From positions 1 to 25,511 of IMG/VR virus record IMGVR_UViG_3300030099_005026: DNA of 25,511 nt; one strand, given 5' to 3'. A model generated the notes under the pieces. It had not been told where the DNA came from and did no database searches. It saw nothing but the letters and a program-made list of their open reading frames with translations. Shown piece after piece: positions 1-9,906 of the stretch; within the stretch, counting starts at the first letter, position 1, and the number at the start of each line of letters is the position of its first letter. Origin of the DNA: a virus. Made by a program: the position numbers and the translations under genes.

Positions 1-102
1 AAAGACTCTTCAAAGGCAGAAATGAGAAGAATGGCTGATGAAATCGGTCGTATGATTAATTCAAAAATTAATAGAAGCACATCTTCTAGCACTTTGAGGT
101 GA
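1..102 (+). CDS. C-terminal end of a tail protein, possibly tape measure (partial)
   Basis: The frame is open from the first base and ends at TGA 100-102, leaving 33 residues of a protein that starts outside the window. The visible part is a charged amphipathic helix (AEMRRMADEIGRMINSKI) followed by a Ser/Thr-rich tail. Such a helical end just upstream of distal-tail genes is where a tape-measure protein would sit in a tailed virus, but the fragment is too short to assign. The stop lies inside the SD sequence (GAGGTGAT) of the next gene, which points to coupled translation. Confidence 0.6.
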   Translation, partial: KDSSKAEMRRMADEIGRMINSKINRSTSSSTLR

Positions 103-106
103 TTAA

Positions 107-778
107 ATGACAAGCACAGTTTATTTAAAAATACAAAATCATTCAGGTAGTAGTGCAATTATTGATACTATTCCATTAAAAGTGACTTCTGTCTCTGTTT
201 CTGTTGATAAGCAGATTCCTGCTTTTCCTTTACCTTTAAGTGGTTTAGCAACAGGTGAATCTCTTACTGCTGCTTTAGATTTAGGAATGTCTAGCAAAAG
301 AATTAGTTTAACAGGATTCATTCTGCCAACTGAAATACAAAGAACCCATTCTCCTGATACATCGCCTCATAGAACATTAAAATTCACAGCACAAGAATTA
401 GCGCAGATGATTGCTTCAGGTGTTGATTCAACGGGTTTAGCAACTTATCAGGCTATCAACGAATTAGTGGTTTTAACTCCATCTTTTGTTAATGAAAATT
501 ACATTGATAGAGGAAGACTTGCAGATAATCCAACAAGTCCCGATTCATCAACCGTTGCTTTAGGAAGTGTTTCTGTTGATATTCCTTTGACATTTAGAGC
601 AAGAGGTGAACCTAATACTTTAGATAATACCAATGTTAGTGGTTCTTTACCTTTTCCAACAGCATCAACTTCTGAAGGACTAAAAGGTTTTATTCAAAAC
701 TTTGGATATGAATTAAATGCTGAATCGGTGGATGTTTCTTTTAATTTAGATTTTGTTGTTGCTTTAATTTTACCTTGA
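107..778 (+). CDS. Putative virion structural protein (distal tail/baseplate)
   Basis: This 223-residue protein has no family I can name. It is rich in beta-prone Ser/Thr/Val stretches (TSVSVSVDKQIPAFPLPLSG near residues 27-46; KRISLTGFILPTE near 64-76), with one helical patch (FTAQELAQMIASG, about 93-105). There is no signal peptide or membrane segment. The ATG at 107 is preceded by GAGGTGAT at 96-103, close to the ideal archaeal SD. It lies between the possible tape-measure gene and the LamG and hub genes, so a distal-tail or baseplate role is inferred from position and composition only. Confidence 0.6.
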   Translation: MTSTVYLKIQNHSGSSAIIDTIPLKVTSVSVSVDKQIPAFPLPLSGLATGESLTAALDLGMSSKRISLTGFILPTEIQRTHSPDTSPHRTLKFTAQELAQMIASGVDSTGLATYQAINELVVLTPSFVNENYIDRGRLADNPTSPDSSTVALGSVSVDIPLTFRARGEPNTLDNTNVSGSLPFPTASTSEGLKGFIQNFGYELNAESVDVSFNLDFVVALILP

Positions 779-787
779 GGTTTCGTT

Positions 788-1975
788 ATGTCATATTCTA
801 TTTTCGCAGGAAAACAACGCTCGCTTGTTTTTCCAGTCATGTGTAATGGTTTTTTGACATTAGATTATTCCGATAATATTGCTTCAACAGGAACAGGTAT
901 TCCTTATGGTCTTTGGAATTTAGATAATAATTTTACATTTGAGTGTGTTTTGACACCATATGAAATTAATGGCTATGGCTTTTATGCCGCATCTGGGAAT
1001 GAGTTTCCTCCACAATTTACAGACAATAATCCTTCGGGAAGTGCTAAAGCATATGTTTCGGGTAGTAAAAAGATACAGAATGGATTAAATTTTGCCGCTA
1101 CTGAAAGTAATTATGAAAACCATAAATATATGGACAAAGATGATAGAGGAACACACGAAATGCGTATTTTTCATAGCACTAACTTACAAATTAGTTTAAT
1201 TAATAGCACAACTCATAATTGGAATAATCCAGCAAGATATAAAATTAAAGTAGGTATTAAATTAGGAACTGCTTCTATGGAGTATTTTACAACAGATGAA
1301 GTTATTGTTCCAAATTTAGGGGCGCAATATTCTTATGCGGCTGATGAATGGTCGGGCGGAGATAATGACTTAACTGGGTTTGATGCAGACGGTAAAGCAA
1401 AATATAGACTTATTGGTAAAACAAGTTCAATTTTTAGTGGAAGTCATGCAGTAAATGTAAGCGGTGGCAACCCAAATGATTATGTTAGTGAGTTTAAAGA
1501 GATATTTGTTAGAGATGGTTTTACTTTTACTTCTATCGGTTTTGTTGATAGTGCTACTGCAAGTGCTTTAACTTTAAAAGCAGCCCCTTCGCAAGCAGTT
1601 GGTGTAAATACTAATCTTTATATCCATGATAAGTATTTTGAGCCAAGTTATATAAACAACACCTATCATATTGCTTGTGCGTGGGATAATCAAAATAAAG
1701 AGATTCTTATTTTCTTTAATGGGAGGCTAGTAAAAACAGGAACCCATACTCAAACAGATTCATTTTCTATGGCCGCAGAAGATTTTTATATTGGTGCAAA
1801 TGGTGGCGGAACAACAGGAGTAAGTTCCGCAAAAACCAACAATCAATTTATGGGTGAACTTCATGAATTAAGTTTTATGAATATTAGAAAAACCCAATTT
1901 TCGGCAACAAATAACTTAATGCCTAACTATAACAATACTGTTTTATATTTAAGATTTGAGGAGGTGGATGAATAA
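788..1975 (+). CDS. LamG/concanavalin A-like tail protein
   Basis: This 395-residue protein has a beta-sandwich lectin-like fold. The first-strand signature is FTFECVLTPYEINGYG near residue 50. The typical LamG/Laminin_G_3 core follows around 287-392: YHIACAWDN, then ILIFFNGRLVKTG, DFYIGANGGG, MGELHELSFMN, and a final LYLRFEE. The stretch between these two parts looks like a long insertion. Such domains bind carbohydrates in many tail and adsorption proteins, so a receptor-binding or virion-decoration role is likely but inferred. The SD GAGGT overlaps the stop codon of the previous gene. The stop TAA overlaps the next start (TAATG at 1973-1977), so translation is probably coupled to the hub gene. 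Confidence 0.7.
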   Translation: MSYSIFAGKQRSLVFPVMCNGFLTLDYSDNIASTGTGIPYGLWNLDNNFTFECVLTPYEINGYGFYAASGNEFPPQFTDNNPSGSAKAYVSGSKKIQNGLNFAATESNYENHKYMDKDDRGTHEMRIFHSTNLQISLINSTTHNWNNPARYKIKVGIKLGTASMEYFTTDEVIVPNLGAQYSYAADEWSGGDNDLTGFDADGKAKYRLIGKTSSIFSGSHAVNVSGGNPNDYVSEFKEIFVRDGFTFTSIGFVDSATASALTLKAAPSQAVGVNTNLYIHDKYFEPSYINNTYHIACAWDNQNKEILIFFNGRLVKTGTHTQTDSFSMAAEDFYIGANGGGTTGVSSAKTNNQFMGELHELSFMNIRKTQFSATNNLMPNYNNTVLYLRFEEVDE

Positions 1976-4900
1976 TGGTCGTTGATTTAGCCACAGGCTT
2001 ATCTAAAGAAGAGTCTCCGACAAATCCTAAGTTCTCTGATAGTTCTATAACTTCTTCTCATAGAATTTATACTGCTATTGCTACAAATGGAGCAAGCACC
2101 TTTACTGCTACTGACCATACTGGCGGAACACAATATTCTAATTTAGCGACAACAAAAGGATTTAGAATTAAATGCTATGATGCTTTAACAACCACAGGCT
2201 TTCGTTTTAATCCTGGTGATTTCGCAACATATAACTATTTTGTATTAGTGTATTCAGATGATGATAAGAAACATCATTTTGCTAGAATAACTGAAATGAT
2301 AACAGAAGACTTAGAAGGAGATGCTTTTGAGTTTGAACCAAAATTAGGTAATGAAATTCCAAAAGATACAAAATTTTTAATTGTCAAAGGCCACATCAAA
2401 ACAAATACTAACATTGTTGCTTTTTCGGGAGGTATTCTAAATGATAGTATAGCATTGGATGAAAACCTTTCCTGTGCTAGACCATTGTTTTATTTCTTTG
2501 ATAGTCTTTTAGATAAGAAAAATGAATTAGACCACAACACAAAATACTATTGTATGCAAAAAAGCGGTTCGGGAACTAGTTTTGCATTTGATACTACGGA
2601 TGCTGTTGTATTTAGAACTGTTCAAGATTTTGGTAAAACAGTTATTGATTATAGTAAATTTTCTCATAGAGTTACTTTAACAGATAAATTAAGAGATTTA
2701 GATAATACTGTAAATCAAGGAGCATCTATTACTACAAATGAAGGAGCAACTATTACTGCCGACACTAATGACTATAATGCTATGTTTCCTAACGCTAGAA
2801 GAATTAGCGATGATTTGATAGCAACCCCCACATATACTGGACCAAAAAGATATTTGCATTATGATTATTCTCCTACTAAATCAAATCTTTTATATAATGT
2901 TTTTGAACATGTAAATACTGAATCTATTGATGGTAAAGGTGGTTTTTCCGAAACTTCTATTTTAGATAACGGAAGAATCATGCCTAAGAAAATTAAAGAG
3001 TTTTATGAATACAAAGTAAGACATAATATTCATCGTGGCGATATGAACGAGTTTTTCTCTTTAGCAGCAACATATTCATCAAAAACATCTAATGCTGTGT
3101 TTTCTTTCAATACTGAATATAATTTAAGTGATGTTCTAAATGCAGGAGATGAAGTCAAGTTAGGGGATAATATTTTAATTGTTCAGTCTATTGCTGGCCT
3201 AACAGGAACAACCCAAGAGATAACCTTCCAAAGCGACACACACCCCTATGTGAGAGGCGTAAATGACTCCGCTTTCACCGCACAGTCCACGACACCGACA
3301 AGCGGAGATGTGCTTCAACGGCGGGCATATAACGCAACTGATGGAACACTTATGCTAAACACACATCTGCTAAATAACCGATTTAGCAAGATGTATGTGT
3401 CTTTTACATCTTTAAACCATAATGAAAGATTTGCTAGTATTACTGCTTGTAATGCTACCACAGGTATGCTTACTTTATCTTTTACGGATGATTCGTATAA
3501 CAATAATCCTTTAAGTTTTGCTAAAGGCCAATATCAAGTATTTATTGAAAGGTTTAACGGGGAGATAGAAAATATTGAAACTAAAAAAGAAGAAGGGCAA
3601 ACTATTGTTGAAATTCAAGGTAGAGACAAATTTAATAAATTATTATCTCCTGTTGTGAATTTAAATACATTATTTAGTGAAGATATTATTTATTCTAGCA
3701 ATAGTCCATACAATAAATTAGCAAATATTAGAGCCGCATCTACATTTACTATACCATTAGGAGTTACTTTATTTCAGACTACAATTCCTGATAATGGAGA
3801 TGGTTCTAATTTTGATAATTTTCCCGTAGTAGGAACAAAATTATTTACGGCTAATGGATATATTGGGCAAGTAACTGCGTCTAGCACTTATTCTCATGGA
3901 GGTGGGCCTGCAAGACAATATTCAATTACTTCTTCTCTAACTGCCGCTAATAATGAAGCAGTTTATATGGAAACAGAAAAAAATTATATTCTTTCAAAGG
4001 CACTTGGCTCATCTCATTTTGCTGATAAAAAGGCGGCTAGTTTAACTGGTTCAGCAAATAAAGGTTTAGTTTTTACATCAGGGAACGAAATTACTTATTC
4101 TTCAGGTGCTGAGGGAGACACTTTAGTTTCATCCAGCACTAATCAGAGCGTTGGAGCAGTAGGGCATTCAATTAATAGCCCATCTAATATTAAAAATGAT
4201 TTAGCGTTTCAAGCAAAATTACATGATGAACATGGTTCTGCCTCTGCTTCTACATTTGATACTGTAAATACTTTAATTGATTTTGAAATCGTTTCTTCTA
4301 CAAAAAAAGGCAACATAACTCAAATTGAATTAGCCCCATATTTGCCTATTACATTGGGAAGAAAAATTAAAAATTATGGACAAAGTGAAGGATATACTTT
4401 AACAAATACGGAACAAGCCAATAAAAATGCTGGACTTAATGCTATACATCCAAATATTATTGAAGCAAACGGCAATATCATTAAAAATTTCAACAGAGGC
4501 GACCCAGTATTTATAGGAGCCGATACTGATAATGCTGTTTTTGCTGGATATGTTATGGTTAAAAAGTTTGAAAAGGGAACAGGAAATGGTAAATTTTTGT
4601 TGTTCTTAGACAGAGATGTAAGTTATACTGCTGGAGATAAAATATACCAAGTAAGTAAAGACACGCATGATTTAGTCTTTATTAATGGAGCGCATCTTTG
4701 GGGAGGAAAGATTTTGACTCTGCCTCATAGTAAATTGACCTCTAGTGGGCCTGTTCCATTAAACATAGAAAATATCTTTGTTAGCAACGAAGACACTAAT
4801 AAGAAATATGGACAACCCTATTACAAATCAATTGCTAAAGCAGATGGTTCCTTTAATGAAAAACCCACGCAAATTAAATCATCAATTGTCGAACTAAGAG

Positions 4901-7900
4901 AAGTTTATCCAAATGATTCTAAATTGGAACACCACTCTATTAATTACAAAATAAAGCCTAATATTTCTTCTGTAAATATTAGTGAATATGATAAAACTGG
5001 AACAGGTGATGATAACCACAGGGATTTTGATATGAGAGGATTTGGTAGCGCACATGGTTCTTTGTTAAATGGAGAAGCAAAAAGACATAGAGTTAATGTA
5101 GATGATGCAAATAAAGCAACTGACCGTTATGGAGGCTACGGAGGCTATGTTCATTTAAACACAGAATATGGAAAGGGGCTTATACATGAAGTCAGTTCAG
5201 CAGCAACACTCTTTTTGTATATTAATTCTGATATTTTACCATATTCCTCATTAAGAGGAGATAGTATTATGGATGGTAATAAAAACATCATAGACTATAA
5301 TTTACTTCTTATTGAAAACAAAAAAACAAAAGATTCTTCTCTTACATATACAAATACTACCGCAGGGAATCAAGTTCGCCTAACAGATGATAATTTTCAA
5401 ACAATAACTATACAAAACAATACTGATATTTCCTCTCTTAAAAGATTTGGAATTATGAGACTAACTGAACTTTGTTTTGATATTCACTATAACTTATTTA
5501 ATCCAGAGAAAGAAACTGTGCCTAATCAAGAATACATTAGAGTAGCACAATTAACTGGTGAGCACTTTTCTTCTGCTATTGGGACTTTGGACGCTACTTC
5601 AATTACTGATTCTATGACAGGTTCTCTTGCCTCTGAACCAACAAAAATTAAATTAGCAACAGTATCAACGAATCCAGCAAACGGAGATTTTTTATATGAT
5701 ACCAATTACAAACTTATAGGGCGAGTTAATTCTTATGATACTGGAACAAAGGTAATCACATTTACTAGCGATGTTAATTTAAATGATGATGCTTCTTTAA
5801 CTGTTGGAAATATATACAAAGATGGTGGGCAAGGAACTGCTTTCGGTCTTGAAGGAAGTAAAGATAGAGATACCTTTATGTCCGAAGATAGGGCACATAT
5901 TCAAAAAGGAGCAATTGTTAGCGGCAATTATGGTTCTCAAAGTTCAGATGCATGGCATGGATTCCACAATAATGTTATTGCTGGTTTTGCTTCAACTGAT
6001 GCAGTAGTATTCCCAATTAGGGTCAGTTATTCTAATACTCTTAATACTCCAGGAAATACACCAAGAATCTTTTTTTCAAGACCATTTTACTATATGTTAG
6101 GATTTGCTGATAATTTATATGACCATAATATAGTGGTTGCTTTAGATACATATATGATTGAAAATGGGCAAAAACATGATATTAATGCAGGGGCAACAAT
6201 TCCTCTTAGCGATGGAAGGCAGTATGACCATGATGACGCTGCTTCAACTAAAAGAAGTTTGACTATTGGGAAAACAAGCAGTAATTATATTTTTGGAGAA
6301 AAAACAAGAGGTTCATCAAACACAAAGGCCACTACTTCTCCTTATGAAGCAACAGGAATTAAAATAGGTATTAAACCAAGACTTTGGTATGATGCTTCCG
6401 AACATGATACTGTTTCATCAATAGGTTCATCAAGTGGAACTCTCTATGAATATGGTTTCAATGCCTATGCTGAAAAATTAGGCTGGATGGACATGATAGA
6501 CTTAACTGGATGCTATTTAGTATCGGAAGCAGGAAAAGATATTGATTTAGGAAAAACTGTTATAACAGGTGATGAAAATGCCGAGTCCTCAAGAAATATG
6601 AATAATGTTGTTCCTAACGATATTATTTATGTTGTTTCTCACACCGTGACTAATTCTGGTGGTTTGAAGAATCATCTTATTTTAGATAAACAATTGGTGG
6701 ATGAGTCTGCTTATCGTGTGCTTAAGCCAAACGAAACCACTTTTTATGATTATAGCCCAAAAGAAATAAAACTTAATACTTTACATTCAAAATACACTAA
6801 AATGGCAAATGAAGATAAAATGTATGATATTAATCAAGACATTGATATTGTTGAAGGAACGAGAGGAAAAACTCTTACTGGTTCAACTCCAGATAAAACG
6901 GGGCCAAACCAAGAAGCATTTCTATCAATGTATGTTGTAGTAGACCCTGATAAGCAAAGTTCTACGGAAAATCATTTGGTTATGAGAACAGACACAAATT
7001 TCTTAGAAATAATGTCTGAAGGAAATTATAACATGTATATGTCTGATGGAGAAGATAATACAAAAACTAGTCTTGAAGTTATTAAAAATGTGTCTGTTGA
7101 TGGAACTTCTTCCCCAACTCCACAAAATACTGTTGTTTTAAATTTCTCAAAAATAAAAGAAATGCAAGGGGTTGTGAGCGTTTCGGAAACATTTACTTTA
7201 GATACTGCCCAAGAAATTCAAATTGATGCTAAAAGAGCGTGTATTGGTTCAACGGTGAGTGTTGGTCTTGAAGGAGAAGACTTGATTAATGAATTACTTG
7301 AACAAGAAGGAATTGAATTTGAAACAACATCAACTGATACTCCTATGTATTTAGCACCTAATTATCAAGGATTGGATTTATTTTCAGCAATTAAATATGT
7401 TTTAGACAAAAAGGAGATGAAATTAGTTGAAGAGAACAATGTTTTTAAAATTGTTCCCGATGACACAAATGACTATTATACTAATATCATAATTGATGAT
7501 AGTGAAGAATACTTAATATCAGAGTTTGAAAAGGTTTCAACTACTTTTGATTTTTACAATGAAATTATTGTTTATGGACTATCTCACAAAGCATCAAGAA
7601 AGGACATTCGTTCTATCCAAAAAAGAGGAAGAAAGACCTTAGAAGTAGTTGATAATACTTTATTAACTCAAGAAGAAGTAAATAAACAAGCAATTAGATT
7701 ATTGCTTATTCATTCAAGAGTAAACCAAAAATTAACATTTACTATGCAAAATAAAGGAATAAATCAATTAAGACCTGGAGATATTGTAAACGTTTCTATT
7801 CCTAGAGAAAACATAGAAATGAGCGAATATATTATTTTAGAAATGGAACACCTATTGACAGGTTTTATTAAATTACAACTTGGAAGATACACAAAAGACC

Positions 7901-8169
7901 TTTCCGATATTTTCTCTGAACTTCTCGTTTCAAGCAAGGAAACAAAAGCAGCGTTGAGAAATAATGATTTAACCACTAACGAAATATCCTTTGATTTCTT
8001 GGATAGCATCAACATCAAAGGACTTAAATTATTGGTTCGCAAGCGTGAGGCATCGGGCGGTATGACCTTCGGATTCGGACAGGCGTTCAATACATCAACT
8101 GCTAAACTTGGATTTGAAGGCGGCGCAAGTATTACACTTACTGATTTATTGGAGAGGGATTTGACATGA
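1975..8169 (+). CDS. Giant baseplate-hub/tail protein, 2064 aa
   Basis: This is by far the largest gene in the window. Around residues 527-560 it has a hub-like half-barrel signature, FNGEIENIETKKEEGQTIVE followed by GRDKFNKLL. Residues about 1771-1830 contain a small alpha/beta domain (GLDLFSAIKYVLDKKEMKLV, then NVFKIVPDD). Residues about 1844-1975 resemble the second hub domain of phage-type tail proteins, with RPGDIVNVSIP and a following strand ending in IKLQLG. The roughly 1200 residues between are Asn/Thr/Ser-rich beta material, probably inserted receptor-binding or spike domains. The start overlaps the LamG stop (TAATG) behind GGAGGTGGATG. The end overlaps the next gene by ATGA. Two GC-rich patches, near 3190-3345 and 8031-8130, differ from the AT-rich rest. 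The hub role is inferred from motif shape and position. Confidence 0.7.
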   Translation: MVVDLATGLSKEESPTNPKFSDSSITSSHRIYTAIATNGASTFTATDHTGGTQYSNLATTKGFRIKCYDALTTTGFRFNPGDFATYNYFVLVYSDDDKKHHFARITEMITEDLEGDAFEFEPKLGNEIPKDTKFLIVKGHIKTNTNIVAFSGGILNDSIALDENLSCARPLFYFFDSLLDKKNELDHNTKYYCMQKSGSGTSFAFDTTDAVVFRTVQDFGKTVIDYSKFSHRVTLTDKLRDLDNTVNQGASITTNEGATITADTNDYNAMFPNARRISDDLIATPTYTGPKRYLHYDYSPTKSNLLYNVFEHVNTESIDGKGGFSETSILDNGRIMPKKIKEFYEYKVRHNIHRGDMNEFFSLAATYSSKTSNAVFSFNTEYNLSDVLNAGDEVKLGDNILIVQSIAGLTGTTQEITFQSDTHPYVRGVNDSAFTAQSTTPTSGDVLQRRAYNATDGTLMLNTHLLNNRFSKMYVSFTSLNHNERFASITACNATTGMLTLSFTDDSYNNNPLSFAKGQYQVFIERFNGEIENIETKKEEGQTIVEIQGRDKFNKLLSPVVNLNTLFSEDIIYSSNSPYNKLANIRAASTFTIPLGVTLFQTTIPDNGDGSNFDNFPVVGTKLFTANGYIGQVTASSTYSHGGGPARQYSITSSLTAANNEAVYMETEKNYILSKALGSSHFADKKAASLTGSANKGLVFTSGNEITYSSGAEGDTLVSSSTNQSVGAVGHSINSPSNIKNDLAFQAKLHDEHGSASASTFDTVNTLIDFEIVSSTKKGNITQIELAPYLPITLGRKIKNYGQSEGYTLTNTEQANKNAGLNAIHPNIIEANGNIIKNFNRGDPVFIGADTDNAVFAGYVMVKKFEKGTGNGKFLLFLDRDVSYTAGDKIYQVSKDTHDLVFINGAHLWGGKILTLPHSKLTSSGPVPLNIENIFVSNEDTNKKYGQPYYKSIAKADGSFNEKPTQIKSSIVELREVYPNDSKLEHHSINYKIKPNISSVNISEYDKTGTGDDNHRDFDMRGFGSAHGSLLNGEAKRHRVNVDDANKATDRYGGYGGYVHLNTEYGKGLIHEVSSAATLFLYINSDILPYSSLRGDSIMDGNKNIIDYNLLLIENKKTKDSSLTYTNTTAGNQVRLTDDNFQTITIQNNTDISSLKRFGIMRLTELCFDIHYNLFNPEKETVPNQEYIRVAQLTGEHFSSAIGTLDATSITDSMTGSLASEPTKIKLATVSTNPANGDFLYDTNYKLIGRVNSYDTGTKVITFTSDVNLNDDASLTVGNIYKDGGQGTAFGLEGSKDRDTFMSEDRAHIQKGAIVSGNYGSQSSDAWHGFHNNVIAGFASTDAVVFPIRVSYSNTLNTPGNTPRIFFSRPFYYMLGFADNLYDHNIVVALDTYMIENGQKHDINAGATIPLSDGRQYDHDDAASTKRSLTIGKTSSNYIFGEKTRGSSNTKATTSPYEATGIKIGIKPRLWYDASEHDTVSSIGSSSGTLYEYGFNAYAEKLGWMDMIDLTGCYLVSEAGKDIDLGKTVITGDENAESSRNMNNVVPNDIIYVVSHTVTNSGGLKNHLILDKQLVDESAYRVLKPNETTFYDYSPKEIKLNTLHSKYTKMANEDKMYDINQDIDIVEGTRGKTLTGSTPDKTGPNQEAFLSMYVVVDPDKQSSTENHLVMRTDTNFLEIMSEGNYNMYMSDGEDNTKTSLEVIKNVSVDGTSSPTPQNTVVLNFSKIKEMQGVVSVSETFTLDTAQEIQIDAKRACIGSTVSVGLEGEDLINELLEQEGIEFETTSTDTPMYLAPNYQGLDLFSAIKYVLDKKEMKLVEENNVFKIVPDDTNDYYTNIIIDDSEEYLISEFEKVSTTFDFYNEIIVYGLSHKASRKDIRSIQKRGRKTLEVVDNTLLTQEEVNKQAIRLLLIHSRVNQKLTFTMQNKGINQLRPGDIVNVSIPRENIEMSEYIILEMEHLLTGFIKLQLGRYTKDLSDIFSELLVSSKETKAALRNNDLTTNEISFDFLDSINIKGLKLLVRKREASGGMTFGFGQAFNTSTAKLGFEGGASITLTDLLERDLT

Positions 8170-8540
8170 TAACTGATGAACTTAAAAAACAACTTGTTTC
8201 CCACCTTAAAAGCATTATTACTAGTGCTAAAATAGGCTTGGGAGGTAATTCAACTAATCCTATATCAACTGATTTAGATGTTCCATTAAGTGTTTCTCCT
8301 ACATTAGTCAAAACTGAATCTGATTTGAATGTATTAGAAATTAAAGTTTCAGTAGCAGGTAGTTCTATTCAAGGACAGGTTATTCGTGAAGTTGGTTTGT
8401 TTGATGACAATACTTTATCAGCCCATGCTTCAAGAAGTCCTAGAGTAGATTACTCTCTATTTAGAACTAACTTTGACGGAGTTGGCCCATTTTCCACAAC
8501 AGAAACATTAGAACTGTTTATTTTATTGGAGGTTGAATAA
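8166..8540 (+). CDS. Small tail-fibre adaptor/collar-like protein
   Basis: This 124-residue protein has an N-terminal helix (LKKQLVSHLKSIITSAKIGLG), then beta strands (LNVLEIKVSVAGSSIQGQVI) and REVGLFDDN near residue 80. The REVGLFD pattern and the ending ELFILLEVE resemble the N-terminal domains of tail-collar or tail-fibre proteins that fix fibres to baseplates. It starts with an ATG that overlaps the hub stop (ATGA, 8166-8169) and is followed directly by the fibre gene. The assignment is a weak family resemblance strengthened by gene order. Confidence 0.55.
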   Translation: MITDELKKQLVSHLKSIITSAKIGLGGNSTNPISTDLDVPLSVSPTLVKTESDLNVLEIKVSVAGSSIQGQVIREVGLFDDNTLSAHASRSPRVDYSLFRTNFDGVGPFSTTETLELFILLEVE

Positions 8541-8541
8541 G

Positions 8542-9798
8542 ATGGTAAGCAATAGAAACTACTATGGTCAAAGCACAACAGGAACTGCAAATCAAATTGA
8601 AGATGATGTGGATTTTCCGCATACTGGGATTATTAAGGCTTTATCTGATGGATTAGGACAAAACTATGCAATTAGTGGCTTTGATATTACTGTTGATAGC
8701 GCAACGCAAATTGATGTTGGTGCAGGGGTTATTTTTCGTGATGGTAAAAGAATTGCTGTTGCGGGTGTAAATAATTTAACTTTAAGTTCATCATATACAA
8801 ACGGTTATCATTTGTTAGTTGCTAATAATCACGCAACTGCCCCTGTTTTAGAAATTAGAAACCCAACCGCAGTAAATAAAGTTCCTGAATATAGACACCC
8901 TGCTTCTGGAGTAGCGGGAGCAGATACTATTATTGCTGTTATTACTCATACAGGAAGCGACCCAAATATTCAATACTTAACAGTTCATAAGACTGAAAAT
9001 AGTTTGAGCGTAGGATATGATTCTAGTGGTTATACAGAGGCTATGTCAGTAGAAGGCACTTCTACTAAAACAACTTTCCATAATAAAATAGCAGATGCAG
9101 ATATTAGATTTGTTTTAGGAGATAATACTGCTGATGAGAAATTTGAGATAGTTACTGATGATGACGCTGATGGAGATTTAACTGACACACTTACTGAAGT
9201 ATTTTCAGTAAATGGATTAGGTGCAACATCAATTGCAGGGACGGTAAATCTAGGAAGTGTAGTAAATGCTGGAACAGATACAGATAAGTTCTTGGTTTTA
9301 GATAGTGGTGGAAATGTAGATTTTAGAACAGGAACAGAAGTTAGAAGTGATATTGGAGCAGGAACATTAAGTGCAGAATCAGATACATTAGACACAGTTA
9401 CTGGAAGAGGTGCTACAACCTCAAATTCAATAACGGTAGGGACAATTAGTTCAACTGATAATCAACTTCTTGGTTATGAAGTGCATGAAACCGCAACAGG
9501 TCCAATTATTACAGGTGGAAAAACTGTTGTCTATGTAAATGATATTACCGCCCTTACACCAGCAAACCAAATTACTTTACCTCCACCTGCGGCTGGAACT
9601 ATTTTACATATTGTAAATATTGGTGGTGTGTCTATTACTATTTTAGGAAACCCTACTATTAATTTAGGACTTACCACTCATGCTAAAATTGCCGTTGCTA
9701 ATCAAATAACATTAGCACCACATGAATATGTTACATTACAAGCACATAACGATAGCGTTCCACCATTAGTTACTGGACATATGATTATTAGTGATTGA
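8542..9798 (+). CDS. Tail fibre protein
   Basis: This 418-residue repetitive, beta-rich, Gly/Thr/Asp-rich protein is typical of marine viral tail fibres. The N-terminal part (ISGFDITVDSATQIDVGAGV near residues 47-66) looks like an attachment domain. The middle (about 235-310) carries the familiar fibre phrases KFLVLDSGGNVDF, RSDIGAGTLS and TLDTVTGRGATTSNSITVG. The C-terminal part (about 345-418) has a receptor-binding or collar feel: NQITLPPPAAGTILHIVNIG and EYVTLQAHND. I place the start at ATG 8542, which is 8 nt after GGAGGT at 8528-8533. A TTG at 8533 in the same frame lies inside that SD and is rejected. This is the last gene of the + block, followed by a terminator hairpin. Confidence 0.8.
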   Translation: MVSNRNYYGQSTTGTANQIEDDVDFPHTGIIKALSDGLGQNYAISGFDITVDSATQIDVGAGVIFRDGKRIAVAGVNNLTLSSSYTNGYHLLVANNHATAPVLEIRNPTAVNKVPEYRHPASGVAGADTIIAVITHTGSDPNIQYLTVHKTENSLSVGYDSSGYTEAMSVEGTSTKTTFHNKIADADIRFVLGDNTADEKFEIVTDDDADGDLTDTLTEVFSVNGLGATSIAGTVNLGSVVNAGTDTDKFLVLDSGGNVDFRTGTEVRSDIGAGTLSAESDTLDTVTGRGATTSNSITVGTISSTDNQLLGYEVHETATGPIITGGKTVVYVNDITALTPANQITLPPPAAGTILHIVNIGGVSITILGNPTINLGLTTHAKIAVANQITLAPHEYVTLQAHNDSVPPLVTGHMIISD

Positions 9799-9863
9799 TT
9801 TTGTATGGCTTAATCTCCTGATTTAGCCGAACAAAATAAATTTTACAGAACGGATAAAAAGCC

Positions 9864-9906
9864 AAAAAAAAGCGAGGGAGGCCGAAGCCCCCCTCATGTT
9901 TTTTCT
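9864..9906. terminator. Bidirectional hairpin terminator between convergent blocks
   Basis: A 9-bp stem with one A-C mismatch spans 9874-9895 (GAGGGAGGC, loop CGAA, then GCCCCCCTC). It is flanked by eight A residues at 9864-9871 and a T tract at 9899-9904. Read on either strand, a GC-rich stem is therefore followed by a run of U. It lies 75 nt after the fibre gene on the + strand. On the - strand it begins right at the stop codon of the zinc-ribbon gene. Archaeal termination relies mainly on U tracts, which are present here in both directions. Confidence 0.75.

Noticed and set aside
3190-3345. Diversity-generating retroelement variable region
   Set aside because: The patch is GC-rich rather than a near-copy with adenine changes, no template repeat was noticed, and no reverse transcriptase is encoded in the window.
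5804-6007. Out-of-frame ORF inside the hub gene
   Set aside because: It is fully contained in a strongly supported gene, lacks an SD and has a low-complexity product.
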